64,000 nt of DNA from Uranotaenia lowii (taxonomy: Eukaryota > Arthropoda > Insecta > Diptera > Culicidae). Each line of letters begins with the position of its first letter. The stretch's first letter is position 1. The notes under the pieces were generated by a model. It was not told where the DNA came from and ran no database searches. It worked only from the letters and a program-made list of their open reading frames with translations. Of the stretch, positions 11,310 to 23,581 are shown piece after piece. The position numbers were made by a program, and so were the translations under genes. Location: the NCBI RefSeq assembly GCF_029784155.1, contig NC_073693.1:334082009-334146008 (forward strand), given 5' to 3'.

Positions 11310-13119
11310 TAAGACCTTTGTAAAATTGATGTTCTAAGACTGCGTAGATACAATAATTTTATTTCATCGAGAAGCACCTGAGAAAAATTGGCCCGGAATT
11401 GCCAGGAAATTATTGGATGAACATCAAACATTGGATAAATATTAATAATTTCGTGCTCAGCAATGTTCAACACCCTTTCAGAAGAAAAAAAATATCTTTT
11501 TGGACTCGAGGGATCAAGTGGATCGATAACATACATTTTGTAAAACTTTTCTGATAAAAATTTAGATTTGTTCTGAAAAAATATATGGCAGTAGGAAGTT
11601 AATATTAAGCTCCAACAATTGGCATACCGGGATAAATATTTTTATTCTATTTTTATGCAGGAAACATTTACAAGTGATTGAAAAAGATCTTAAAGTCACA
11701 TTTTGTTATTTTTTTTTTTTCGAACAAAGTGCGATAACTCAAATTATACAATTTTTGAAATAATTGAGATTTCAGGGTTTTTTTAATCAATCCAGTGAAC
11801 ATTTGATTTATGTAAGACATTTCGAGATATAGCTGAGGAATCCAGTACATCCAGAAATCAAATATCCTCATTTTCCTCTTTAATTTATTCAGAGTCTCAA
11901 ATCGAAACGTTTATTTATCCCATTGTAATGATAAATTCGGCGTTTAGTTTTTTAGAGTTGCACTCATTATTGGATGCCTTTTGAGTTTGAATGATTCAAA
12001 AAGGGGATTTTTTTTTTCATTAAAAATCCGCTAAGAGGTAGCAAAATCAAGAGTTTGAAACTATGAAAAAAAAATTCCTTTCCCTAAATTAAAAAAAAAG
12101 CAAGACTATTTTGATATATTAAAAAACCATGCAAGGGCAACATAATATTAAAAAAGTTCGAGAACTAGTAAGTTTGTATAATAAAAATTAATCCTTCAAG
12201 TCGAATTTTTTAAAGTACCTAATTAACTGAATCAGAAAGTGACTTCAGATATTGCAAAAGCAAGTGATAATTTTTTTTTGAGTAATAGATTTTCAGGATT
12301 GAAACCCATCATGTTTTTATTAAGTGATATATAAGGAAAAACCAAGGTATATTTGGACTTTTTACCAAAAAAAATTATTATCAAGTAATTTAAAAATGAA
12401 AATAATTATTATGAGAAGGATATTTATAAAACAATTCTAACTCATGGATTGGAATTTAAAAAATATTGAAAACTTAAACTAAATAAAAGCATTGTAATTT
12501 GGAAATATCAATATCATTTATTTCGTTTAAGCTTAAGGTAAGGCTTGTTTTTTATTTCTAAACAAGAAAAAGCTCCAATATTTTTCTTAATTTTTATATC
12601 GCTAATATAATGATTATAAAAAAGTTTATCACTCAAAATTTCAGAAATTGCCTCACTACTGGCTGTGTATAGGAAAATGATTTGTATGAATAAAACTTTT
12701 TAAGTGTTGCTAAAATTATGAAGATCATCAGTAGTTTACTAAGTTATTTCCAAAATTTCTCTGCATCAAGGCTTTAACGAAAATAAATTTTAATTTTTTT
12801 TAAATGAGATTAAATAATTTGAGTCGAGAATAAAATAAAATTGTTTATCTTATGTTTATATTATTGAAAGAAAATCTCTTAAATTTTCATAAAAATTTAT
12901 ACAATTCGAAAAGCTAAGACCAACAGATATCTGTTTAGAAACATTCTTAAATTCAATCCAACTTAACATGCAAAATTTCTGTAATTTGTTGTTGTTGTTT
13001 CAGGTTTTAAGTCAAAATGCAGGTTTCACCGTCAATCTACAGAATAAATTTTAAATCCAAGATTTACAAAACAGCACAGGAACAAACTTCCGAAATCGTT
13101 TCTATTCTTTGCATAATTC
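11310..13119. other. AT-rich spacer, no gene seen
   Basis: Unique-looking AT-rich sequence. No coding-like composition, splice-bounded open frame or tandem repeat was found. Confidence 0.5.
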
Positions 13120-13318
13120 TCCAAAAGACCTTTTTAAAGACATCTAAAGTTTAAGAAATTTTATAGATTGATAGAAGGTTGGGTTCAATGAAAGATGGTG
13201 AAAATAAACGGGTTGAATTTATTTCATACCATTATTTAATTCATCTTTCATTTCATCAAACCTTCTCTCCATCTATAAAATTTCATAATCTTTAGATGTC
13301 TCTACTCAAAAGGACATC
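13120..13318. mobile_element. Short hairpin MITE
   Basis: About 85-bp arms in inverted orientation. The left arm has GACATCTAAAG, AAATTTTATAGATTGATAG, AAGGTT and AATGAAAGATG; the right arm carries the reverse complement in the same order (CATCTTTCATT, AACCTT, CTATAAAATTTCATAATC, CTTTAGATGTC). The loop around 13200-13235 is short. There is no coding capacity; flanking duplication is not evident. Confidence 0.7.
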
Positions 13319-14460
13319 ATTTTTTTCCGATAAGGCCGATAAATTAAAGTAACAAACATAAATTACGGTGATTAATTGCTTCACAAAATAAAAAAAAACT
13401 TTCAGAAATGTACCATGACTCTTCCGTTTGTTATTTAAAAAAGCTGCTTTGAATAATTCCGTTTTTGAACGGAATTTCTGAAAGTTCACTTTTTAAATAT
13501 TATTATCTAAGTTGTAAAATTTTTGGCAAAATGTTTTTAATAAGATTTGTAAAATATTCAAATCAAACCCTGATTACTATTGATAACCAAGCCAATGTGT
13601 GTTATTATAAATGTACGTTTAAAAAGTTTATTTAAATGATAAGTTGTTGTCAATTCTCAAAACGAAAACAGCGTTATTTCATTTTAATCACTGTTGTAGT
13701 TTTATTTATTTCAATCTTAGATCTAAAAATTGCTGAAATTTCAAACCAGATAGAAATAAAAAGTAAAGAATCTAATTTCTTTCAACATAAAATGTGAACA
13801 TTAATCATTGCTGTACCCAACAAAAGGATCATTCCACTTAAATTTAATTTTATTTCACATTAAAGTTACGTATTTTATAACGTGAAACGCTCGTCTCAAA
13901 TACCCATGTTCCTTATGAAAAAATGTTCAGTTTCTGTACTGTTGTTTTTCCCTCCACTTTGATTTAGAAAAAAAAACGATTATTTGCAGTCGTTCTTTAT
14001 TCGAAGCCATTTTTCGGATTTTGTTAAACTAGTAAATTTTGTTTGATCCATTTTTAATGTTTTCGTACATTTATCTACTGTTTTTACTCTCAAATGTAAT
14101 AAATTCTTATTTTAAAACCTAGCTCAATTTTTGAGAGCCTAGTTTAGATTGAAATTTGAAGTAGTTGTTGAATTTCTGTATTGAATAAAGGAAAGATAAA
14201 TTTTAAAATGTAATTTTGAAATAAAATTTTAAGAATGATTGGAAGAAGCAACTGAAAAAATTGAGTATTTAATTACATTTTTCAGTTCCAGAAAATATTA
14301 AAAATCTTAAGTCATAAATGTCTCAAAATGAACAAGATATGTTTCTTTTAAAAAAAGTCCACCTTCTTCTGAACCACATTGACAAGCAAATACTACCACC
14401 TCGCATTTGTTCTTTCAAAACTGAAATTCAAACAGCCAACAAAATTCTTCTTCCGAAACA
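13319..14460. other. AT-rich spacer, no confident gene
   Basis: AT-rich sequence. An ATG-initiated frame starts at 14318 and runs 111 codons to 14653, Lys-rich in its first half, but has no recognisable domain and a poor coding signature in that half, so I do not call it a gene. Confidence 0.45.
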
Positions 14461-14734
14461 TGTTAAATTACTTTTCCCCATCTTCTACTGGCGATTGTTC
14501 CAGGACCCACCCAACGTTGTCGAAACGATGTGGACAGACCTCTGTTCTGCTCGTCGAGTCGGATCGAGTTGGGCCTGTTACAGATGCTTAGGAACCGGGC
14601 CAGCCAACTCCATCCAAAATAAAAAAAAAACGAGAGGAACAAAACCGAAATAGAAATAAAGCTCATACTCATATTCATAGTTGAACCGACGAAATCATCC
14701 CCCCTTTCCACTCACACTCACATACTCTTTTCAG

Positions 14735-14883
14735 TTAGCAACGACGGCGGCAACAGCAACAAAGCTAAGGCAATTCTAGCTTCCATTCTAACTCGGGAGA
14801 CTTGGGCGGGCGAGAAGTTACTGAACAAGAACAAAAAAAAAAGACGAAAAGACTCAGCATTATTACATCGTAAATTCAAATAA
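14735..14883 (+). CDS. Candidate terminal coding exon, unknown product
   Basis: A good splice acceptor (pyrimidine-rich CTCACATACTCTTTTCAG, AG at 14733-14734) is followed by a 48-codon open frame (first two bases complete a split codon) ending at TAA 14881-14883. The peptide begins SNDGGNSNKAKAILASILTR and ends with a basic cluster NKNKKKRRKDS. The segment lies in a GC-richer block (14460-14830). No family is recognised. It could equally be 5'UTR-like sequence with an initiator-like TCAGTT. Confidence 0.22.
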
Positions 14884-17800
14884 ATGAGAAAATTTCAACT
14901 GCCTTCGGGCTATCAAAATATTTCTTTCGATCCAAGTCATGTTGAAGTTTGACGTTGGACTTCTTTTTTTATTTGGGGTTTTTATTGTTATTTGGATTTC
15001 TGCTACCGAATTCTTTTTTTTTCGAGTTTAAGGGTTCATATATGTGAATAGGCCGGATTGTTTCTAGCCTTCGCAGGAAACAGAAATGAGTAATGGCCTT
15101 TTTGATTTGAAAATGATGAGGGTAAATGTTAAGCCAAGATTTTTTGAACACAAGAGCATAATTTTTGTTTTATAAAAAAATTATGGATTCGTACAAAGAA
15201 ATAATTTGTGTTATTCAAAAGTAAAAATTTTACGAACGGAACTTTATTTTGTTTTGCCACTTTCCACCGATACAAATCGCTCTAAAATCACATCGAATCA
15301 CAGTTTGTTTACAGGTTATTAATTATTTTGTAAAATTTAGTTCTTTATTTGCTTGTTTAGATTTATAATCATCTATATACAACAAGAATGCATGATCAAG
15401 TTCTCGCTACAATTTTTGGAATCAAATAAACGTTGAAGGTTTTTACAGAAAATCAAGTTTTGAATGACGGAGCGATTTTTGAATGTTAACCTGAATTGGA
15501 CGTTTTTGCAATCTATATTATATCGCTATATTTATATTAGTTTTGATTTTTTTTTTCATTTCCATAATTTCAATCATTCTTGCTTCATTACTATTTCTTG
15601 CCAATCCCGCATTGTTGTCAGAATGTCACTGTTGATTTTTATTATTAAATGTATATTCTATTTTAAATTTTATCAAATATTCAATTGGTTTGTTTGCCAA
15701 TTAAATTATATCAATCACGTTTGCCAAGTTTTTTTTTTAAATTTTGAAAGCTTTATCATGCTAGTAGTTTTGGATTTTCATTAAAAGATTTAATTTTTTT
15801 TTCTTTAACTTTATTTTGTTTTTTCATTGTTTGCTTTTTTTTATTTATTTTTTAAATATTTTTGCTATTTAAATTTTTTGACTTATTTTTTTGCAATTGT
15901 ATGTCCATTTTGCCTTGGTTTTCATATTTTATTGAAATTTTGTCAAGTTTTTTTTGAAGTTTTTTTTATATATTCTTCAAATATTTTAAATAATCTTTGC
16001 TATTTCATAATTGTTATTTTTTTACACTTCAATAATTTGTCGCAATATTCCATTATATTTTCCTTTTCTGTAAAAGTTCTCGTTTCTATTTTCAATTTAT
16101 AATGCTGCTTTTTTGTCGTTTAGTTTTTTTTCCAATGTTTTCATTTTTGTTTTTTTTTTGTGAGTTTGTACATTTTTATTATTTTTCAATCTTTATCATT
16201 ATTAACCTCATCGTATTGTCATTCTTAAAAATTAAAAAATTAGTTATCACGATTTCATGGTAATTGGACATCAAAGCCAAAGATAAAAAAATATAAACAA
16301 ATAATTTGAAAGGAAAACTTTTTGCATTAACTTAAATAAGCTAGCTTATTACACGCGTAACAATTCAAGCATGAATGAAAATCTATAAATACTCAGAAAT
16401 AACAGTAACAAATAGGGTTAACGGTTCTAATAAGCTGATTAGCATCATCATCAGGGAATTAAACGAATCGTTTTTGTGTGCTTTTTATAAAAGCAAACTG
16501 TCTACCTTTTTGTCTATTTTCCCCTTTTTTGCTGTTTGTTTGCAACTTATTGCTTTTTTGGATTTTCAAAGTCGAAACTTGTCATTACTGTTGATTTGTT
16601 TGAGGAATTATGAAATGTATATTATTTAAAAAATTTAAAGAAAATAATATTTCCAGCTTTATTTCATCTGATGATTAAATTCAAGTTTATATCTAGAAAA
16701 ACTATCCATAATAATTTTATAATTCCAAAATTAACCCCTGTAAATAAATTTTCAAAAAAAAATTTTTGAAGTGATTTCAGATCTCATTCTTTATTTGTGT
16801 TCCTAAACTGCCTTTCATTGCATTCAAAAATTTAACTTTGAAACAAGAATCGAAGTTTTGATACTAAGATCTTCTTTAGAAAGACTCCAAAATGAACTCC
16901 GATAATAATGCTTTAATCTTGATCATTAAATTTGAATTTAAGCTGAATCTGAATACGAATTTTAAATTTTAATTCTGAGTTCTTATTGTGCATTTTGAGC
17001 CTTGATTCAAAATCTACATCGAAATTCCATTCCTATGGTTTTAGAACCAAAAATCAGAACCCTCAACCAGAAATTTCTAACTTGATTCTGAATTTATGGG
17101 TTTAAATATATTTACATTTTTTAAATTATTTACTCGTAATTGAATTTATAAAATTGAACGAAAATTTTCGATTGATGAAATGTTTTCAGATTTTTCAATT
17201 CTGGACTTCTTAAAATTTCTTATGTTTCAATCCTGCATTTGAATTAAGGATTAAAATTTCAAGTTGAAATCATTGAAATAGTTAAAATTTTAAATATTTT
17301 CTTTTCATTTCTGAGGACGAATGACTGCAATGGTTAAAATCCTCTATAAATAAAAAAAATTAGAATTAGAATTAGAATTTTCTTTTCATATTCTAAAATG
17401 ATGAGTATTGAATTCAAAAATCCATCCTAATTAGGTTTGAAATGGAAAACCAAGATTCATATCAGGATTCAATACCAATGATGATCCACACTGAAATCCC
17501 CAAATAAACTGGGAAATCTTTCCGCAACTATAAGGACCAGCTCAATCCAGGCTATTCGATGTTAAAACTTTGCATAAACCGAGAATATTATTTAAATTTT
17601 TTTTTGCAAAATCCGGCCAGTTTCCAAGCAAATTTTTGAAGTAGTTTAGTGAAGTTTTAAATCAAGAAAAAAAACTTGAAAACTTGAATTTTTATACTGA
17701 AAAAGCAATCAGCCGAGTTGGAATCATATTTTAGGTTTCCAAAACTTCGTGGTTTTTTATTTTGACAAAATTTGTGTTAACAATTTTTTGGACGTTAAGT

Positions 17801-18579
17801 AAAGAGAGAAAATTTTCGAAAAATCAAGGCAATCTGGCACGTATAGTCTAACTTTTCGGAGTCTGTTTGACTTTTTGGGGTTTAACTTTAGGAATTCAAT
17901 ATTCGAGACTAAATTACTATCAACAAGAGAGAATTTTTTTTAACAACTGTTGTAAAATTTGGGACTTGGGATGAGGTTTCGGACTAAATCCTCAATCGAG
18001 TTTGTTACTCTTGACTAATTTGAATAGTTCATCAAAGTTTCATTAGGAATTAAAGATTTAAAGTTTACTGAAAAACATTTCTCTTGGCATTGTGACTCTT
18101 TACCCTGTGTTTCAGCTGTTTCTAAAATGCAAAGTTTGTGTGAAAGCTATGAAATGAAAGAGCAAAAAAAACTCAAATTTTAGTTCAAAAATCGGTTCAT
18201 TTAGAAATGAGATACAGCGAAGCAAAGATATAATTGGATGTCTTTGTTTTAAGAAAGATATATTTTTTCTGCCGAAAATCCGGGATGGATGTCAAATGTT
18301 CAGCGGAGCCCCAGAAATTTGTACATTTTCAGTTTGATGTATTCTGAACAATTCCAAAAATCAAAGGAGCATTCAAATTCTGCAAAGCTGTCAGAAGTTG
18401 TAAGAAATTTAAAAATAAAATTGTTTTTTGGTACTTTTTTCATTCGGTCAGCAACTACAGACAACCTGGTAAAACAAATTCACTTAAAATAATATTGAAA
18501 TATTTAGAAATAAGGAAAAATTACTAACACATGCCCGTTCGGCACATGTGCACACTCACATGGCGGTCGAACCATCCAT
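14884..18579. other. AT-rich spacer with a strongly T-skewed tract (about 15450-16250)
   Basis: Between about 15450 and 16250 the plus strand is dominated by T, giving long open frames of Phe/Leu/Ile/Tyr residues that look like membrane proteins but are explained by composition. From 16840 to 17480 degenerate AATTCTGAAT / ATTCAAAAT words recur. No gene, tRNA or terminal repeat was found elsewhere in the interval. Confidence 0.45.
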
Positions 18580-18644
18580 AATTAACTGTATCGAAAAATG
18601 TAGTGCCTTCTCTATTGGGTACTACTTCTTCAATACAGTTAATT
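18580..18644. other. 65-nt imperfect hairpin, pre-miRNA-sized
   Basis: The left arm AATTAACTGTATCGAA... and right arm ...TTCAATACAGTTAATT pair over about 28 bp with four mismatches and a loop of roughly 9 nt (TTCTCTATT). Size and shape resemble an animal pre-miRNA, but I do not recognise a known miRNA sequence, and a short MITE would look the same. A small palindromic sequence, ACATGCC-CGTTC-GGCACATGT, lies 30-50 bp upstream. Confidence 0.45.
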
Positions 18645-20310
18645 GATGCGGGACAAAGAATTTAGCATGTGGTCAAGCTTCTATTTTAAATGCTCTTCGC
18701 TCTTTTCACCACCTTAGAATTTTCTTCTGATCTTCTATCCGTCTTTCATTTCAACTCTTTAACCCTCACTGATAAAGCCGCAAATTCATTTCATAAATTA
18801 CTAACACTTTGAGTCTAAAATCAAATACAAATCGGTAAACAACAAACTGCATGTCAAATTTCCTTCAAACGGATATTTTAAAAACAGCTTTGGAAGGGTT
18901 AAAAAATAGAAAAGAAAAGTTGTTTAGAAATCGTTAAAATTTGGTATTGCATTGCATTCAAAATTGAACACATGATTTTCGAAACACAAATGCATTTTCA
19001 ATATGAAGATAGAATTTTTCCAAATGTAAAAAAAAAATGTAAACCATCCTGGGTTTTATATCATTTTTATTTGAAGTTTTATAATATTCCGTTTAAAAAA
19101 TGTTAAAGATTATATGTTTGGCAAAATTCCAAAATTATAAAGCTTCCTAAAGGCGATCCAGAATTGAAAATTTAGAATCCGATTCATCATTATTTTTGTT
19201 TCATTCATATATTATTTGAAATAGTCATATGAAAAGTAATTGTAAAAATAATAAATTCAGATTGAAACCCGAAACATCATAAATAAAATAAAAGGTTAGT
19301 GATTAAGAGTCTTAAACAAATTTTAATGATCGCAGAGTGGCTTTTATTTAAATCAAACTTATTTTAATCAATTTAATCACGATTCAAATCACTAGTCAGA
19401 GAGGCTTAATTTTATGCAGTGATTTAAATCAATGTTTTTTTTCTTAAACTCAGTGAATAAAATGAAGTTCAAATGAAATTAAGTTCAGTGAATTTGGAAG
19501 AGAATTTCTTTCTTGGATCTAGTTGCTATTCCGAAAGTTGGGATGGACGAGGATGCCAATTAGCGAATGCAGGTTTGAAAACTGTAGGGATTGTTTCAAT
19601 ATGTATACACGGCCAGTGCCAGTGTTGATGGAATAACAACAGGAACGTTTATCTGTGTATGTCGGGGACAGCGAAAAACATGACGAAACTGACGAAAAAA
19701 ATGACATAATTTTTCAAAAGATCGTCAACTCGCTAATCAGAACAAACGAGGCTTGTTTCTTTGATTCAAAGCGTTAGATACAAAGTTGAATAAACTTTTT
19801 CAAAAAAAATATTGATTTTAATGCACCATGAGTTTTTGGCTTATGATGGAAGTGCAGATATGGAAGCAAAATTCAGAATTTTTTTAATATATCACAGAAA
19901 TTGCAAACAAATATTGAATTCAAATTCTGAGGTCAGGTGCAGAGATAAGATTTCGAAATAATACATCTTAAGATTCATATTAAGCTCGTAAATGAGTTTC
20001 TCAATCAAGATAAAACTATCATGATGACTTTTTCGTAGGGAATTTATATTGCAAAAGATTGCACACTCATAATTTTAATTGTTAGTTTGATTTCAAAATT
20101 TCAATATTCCAAATTCTTAAACAAGTCATTTTGAATACATTATTTAGCTACAAATAAAAAATACGAAGCAAATCTTTAAATTGTTTTGTCATTTTTAATT
20201 TTTTTTCACCATCCGCTGGATTTGAATTTTTTTTATTTCGATTAAAGTCGCTTTTACATCTTTGTGTAATTTGCAACTTTCTTCAACGATGCAGTTTACG
20301 AACAGTAACT
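18645..20310. other. AT-rich spacer, no gene seen
   Basis: AT-rich sequence. A slightly GC-richer patch at 19520-19690 carries a 62-codon open frame on the minus strand without recognisable features; I treat it as chance. Confidence 0.5.
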
Positions 20311-20324
20311 AAAAACTTATCCAG

Positions 20325-20395
20325 TACAACTGTAATCGAACTCACGGACATCGACTTAAGAAGCAACTGACTTGCCAACTGAGCTATGTCACAAA
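20325..20395 (-). mobile_element. tRNA-like SINE head
   Basis: On the minus strand a canonical A box TAGCTCAGTTGG (20375-20386) is followed by a B-box-like GAGTTCGATTAC (20332-20343). Spacing is right for an internal Pol III promoter. The flanks do not pair into a full acceptor stem, so this is more likely a SINE head or tRNA pseudogene than a working tRNA. Confidence 0.55.
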
Positions 20396-20399
20396 TCCA

Positions 20400-21560
20400 A
20401 AGGATTTTAATAAAGGAATTGATTTTCGATGATAAATATTTTCTGTAATCATCCTGTTAAACAAATTCCAGGTAATTCTTTTTTTTTTTGTATGAATTTA
20501 AAGTTGACAATCAAAAATAAAAAAAATCTTTATAATGTGTATTATTCATGCGTTATTTAAGCAAAAATATCATTGTAATGAGGCAGTTTTTTCTATGGTC
20601 CTTAGTTCAACCAAAAACAGGACAAAATTACGCACAATTTTTAATTGATGGAAATCAAAACAGAAACATTGAAAAAAAAATGATAAACTACACTCAAGGA
20701 CATAAATTGTCCGTCTACGAATTTAAACAAAACGAGAAGATTAATATGTATTGAAAGTACTTAAGAAATAAATGGCTTTCATATTTTTGAAACCTGCAAA
20801 TAATCGAAAAATTCTAAGACTATCGTCCAGGAAATTGACCAGTTTTTGGATTCTTTTTAAGAACGATATGTTTAGTAGAAGGCTAATTTCTGTATAGGTT
20901 CAGAGTTTTCACAGTATGAAACAAACAAAAAGTTTTTCCACATAGTTTAAAAAGTTGAATATTCCTAGAAAATAGCAGTACAAAACAAAACAGTGGTCAA
21001 TCAGTTGAATGAACGCTCGCCATAATTTCAAGCTCTAGAGTTAACCCATACAGTTTCATACGTCAGTGATTCAGTGCAAAAAAAAAATAAAATTTGAATT
21101 TATTTTTAGGTTATTAAAAAAAATTAGAAACTCTATCAATGTAACTTTCTATCGTAGTTTTTGAGCCTTTCCCGCATGTGAGAAGAGAGCGTGGGGTGGG
21201 TACTAAAACACTTGAAAAAAAAACTTTTTACATGTTTGACAACTAACTACAATTTCTTGAAAATAACTGCACTTGATTTTAATTTATTTACAATCAATTC
21301 GTTTACTTGAAATCTGCATATAGGTTTTTTTTTCGAACCAATTAAAACCCAGAATTCATTATTTTAAGTTAAATCTGTGAAAGCTTATGCGTATTGATTA
21401 ATTAAACAATTTCCTGGCTCCCTGTTCTTTTTTTTTTTATCCTGACAAAACCAATGCAAACTGCATAATACGAACGTTTCACTTAAAGATTCCTTTTGGT
21501 TGTATTTTGTATTCATGATCTAGAAATTCTAGAAACAATTAGGTAGCCACAAATAAAATA
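20400..21560. other. AT-rich spacer, no gene seen
   Basis: AT-rich unique sequence with no splice-bounded open frame or terminal repeat. The 68-codon frame at 20548-20754 is Lys/Asn/Ile-rich and not protein-like. Confidence 0.5.
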
Positions 21561-21589
21561 ATCACCTGAATTAATAGAAAAACCTTCAA

Positions 21590-22560
21590 CGGGCTACCCA
21601 CAATCCATCAGCCACACCGCGAGCCCCACTTATCGATAACTCAAAGTGGCTTGCCACTCTCAAAGACGCCACCAAAATTAACCCCACTCAGCAGCAGCAG
21701 CAGCAGTCAGCGCAATTGATAGCTGCTCATTCGCATAAATTGTTGCTAATCCTTCTCACAAAAGGACACGTTCCACCCTCTAGGCCATTCATCGTAATTA
21801 TGCCACCCGGACGACGCCTCAAGACCAGCCAAAACCAACCACGACGTCCGCGAATTTAGCGCCCCTGTCCGCAATTAATTCGACTGTCTTCACTGTCTTC
21901 GATTCCCTGAGCTGCTGTTTCCCAATGAATGCCAGGAGGCCACCCAAGTGGAGGTCCATGACCTGTTCCCTCGTCCCCGTCCATTCAGAAGACAAACCGC
22001 AACCAATTGAACCATTTTCGCAACGGAAGCCTGAAAATTCGCGCCTACCGGTTACAAATACACAGCAAGACAGCCCCCGGGCAGCGAAATCAAACGCCTG
22101 GGCCGGTTGCCAGAATGTGCGGTAATTTGAATCCATCAGCAAGTCAATTAAACAACGATTTACAATTCCTCTGGCCCCTCGCCGGTTTTCGCGAAATTCT
22201 TCGCCTTCTACCTCCCACACTTTGGAATTGGCATGCCAACTGGTGCGGAATTGCCACGCGCAGCGGCACCTTAGGGCGCTATCTAGCAGCAGCAGCTCAC
22301 CTGCGTTTCCACTTCGAATCTGCTGCCACCGTTTTGCTTCCGTTTTAATGGTCGATGGTCTTCTTTGGGCTTTGTTGATGGTTTTCCTTCGTTTCCACCT
22401 CGTGTACAACTAATTTACATCGGAAGACCAAACGATCTCACCGGGCCGAGCCCGATGGCTGTGGGCCAAATTGGAAGGTAACCTTTGGCTCGCCATGGAA
22501 ATCGATAAAAAGTTAATCGATATCCCGTTAATTGCAACTGGTGGAATCTCATGGCGCTTT
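21590..22560. promoter_or_regulatory. GC-richer island, probable conserved regulatory element
   Basis: This ~1-kb block is markedly less AT-rich than its flanks. It contains a DRE-type palindrome TATCGATA (21631-21638), a CAG run (21691-21706), several homeodomain-like ATTA/CAATTAA cores (for example AGTCAATTAAACAACG near 22140) and paired AATCGATAT and CCGTTAATTGC words near 22515. Both strands are partly open, including 196 codons on the minus strand (21819-22409), but the peptides have no known domain and simultaneous openness of several frames follows from GC content. The pattern fits an insect enhancer or promoter better than an exon; untested. Confidence 0.35.
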
Positions 22561-23581
22561 TAAATGAGTTCAGTAAAGAAAAAATATGTTTACGGAAATA
22601 AATTTCATCACGATGAGCTCATCTTTGAAATCTTAAAAAAAAACTTTATTTCCGTTAAATAACTGAAATAAAATGAATAATTTGTAGTTCTTATCGAAAG
22701 TTCTACGTCGAATGATAAAAATACCAAAACATTGGGTGGCTCCAGAGAGTAAAATCAAAACATTTAAACTAGCCTGACTTTGACATTGAATATTTAATTT
22801 GGATCGTCGCATAATTGAAATGAGTGGACAATCTTTGATACATTTAACATGCTTTTGTTATGAACCTTATTTTTTATTTCGATCAAAAATCACTGCCACA
22901 TGAGGTGGCTCCAGACAGCAACTTAAAAAACGATCTTATGAAACACCAACATATATTTTTAAAGAGCCATACCTTTTTACTTTTGAAGGTTTCATCTTCC
23001 TTTAGAATATCTATTTTGAACTTCGGAAAAAATATAGATGCTTGAAATAAGAATGGCTCCAGAGAGTGGCTTTTTTCAAAACCAAGATAGTTGCGGGCTG
23101 AGGAATTTAATCGTCTCCATTAAGATATTATTCCAGGGAATTTCCTTCCACCTTCAAAAAGTTCAGAACATTGTTTCAATCACGCATTTAACAATGTTGG
23201 ATCAAATGACAATTGAAGTTGAAGATTATGGAATCCAATGTATTAAAGATGATTTCCCGAATTTTTGTCACCTGGACTTTTGAGGCTCACAATTGCCGTT
23301 GTCTTTGAATTCGCACTTCTGAATTACTCCCGGGGGCTTTTCTATGCTAAATAAAAAAAATTATCGGGATTTATTCTCTTTATTTTATGGATATTACATT
23401 TCTTTTTCTAAGATTTTTCAATTTCAAGAAACTTTGAAGAGTTTTTTCATCATATTTTTAGCGTTTAACGGCTTTTGTAGGTTTGACCAAAAACACTCAA
23501 CTCTTATTAAATCCCGAAATTTTTTTTATTTTTGAGGTTTTTAACAGATAGATATTTCACGAAATCTACAGAAAAAAAGTG
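22560..23581. other. AT-rich spacer with three copies of GTGGCTCCAGA
   Basis: The word GGTGGCTCCAGAGAG or close variants occur near 22737, 22903 and 23055 (the last as AATGGCTCCAGAGAG). Spacing is about 165 and 150 bp and the surrounding sequence is not obviously repeated. No gene is recognised. Confidence 0.4.

Noticed and set aside
14318..14653. 111-codon ATG frame
   Set aside because: No recognisable domain, Lys-rich AT-driven first half, overlapping open frames on both strands in the second half.
15464..16102. Phe/Leu/Ile-rich frames resembling membrane proteins
   Set aside because: The plus strand is extremely T-rich here; composition alone gives such peptides, and there is no codon structure or splice context.
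20325..20395. Functional tRNA gene
   Set aside because: A and B boxes are good but acceptor and anticodon stems do not pair well enough; better explained as a SINE head or tRNA pseudogene.
21819..22409. 196-codon minus-strand frame
   Set aside because: Lies in a GC-richer island where several frames are open on both strands; no domain, no splice signals, and odd composition (Arg/Trp-rich patches).
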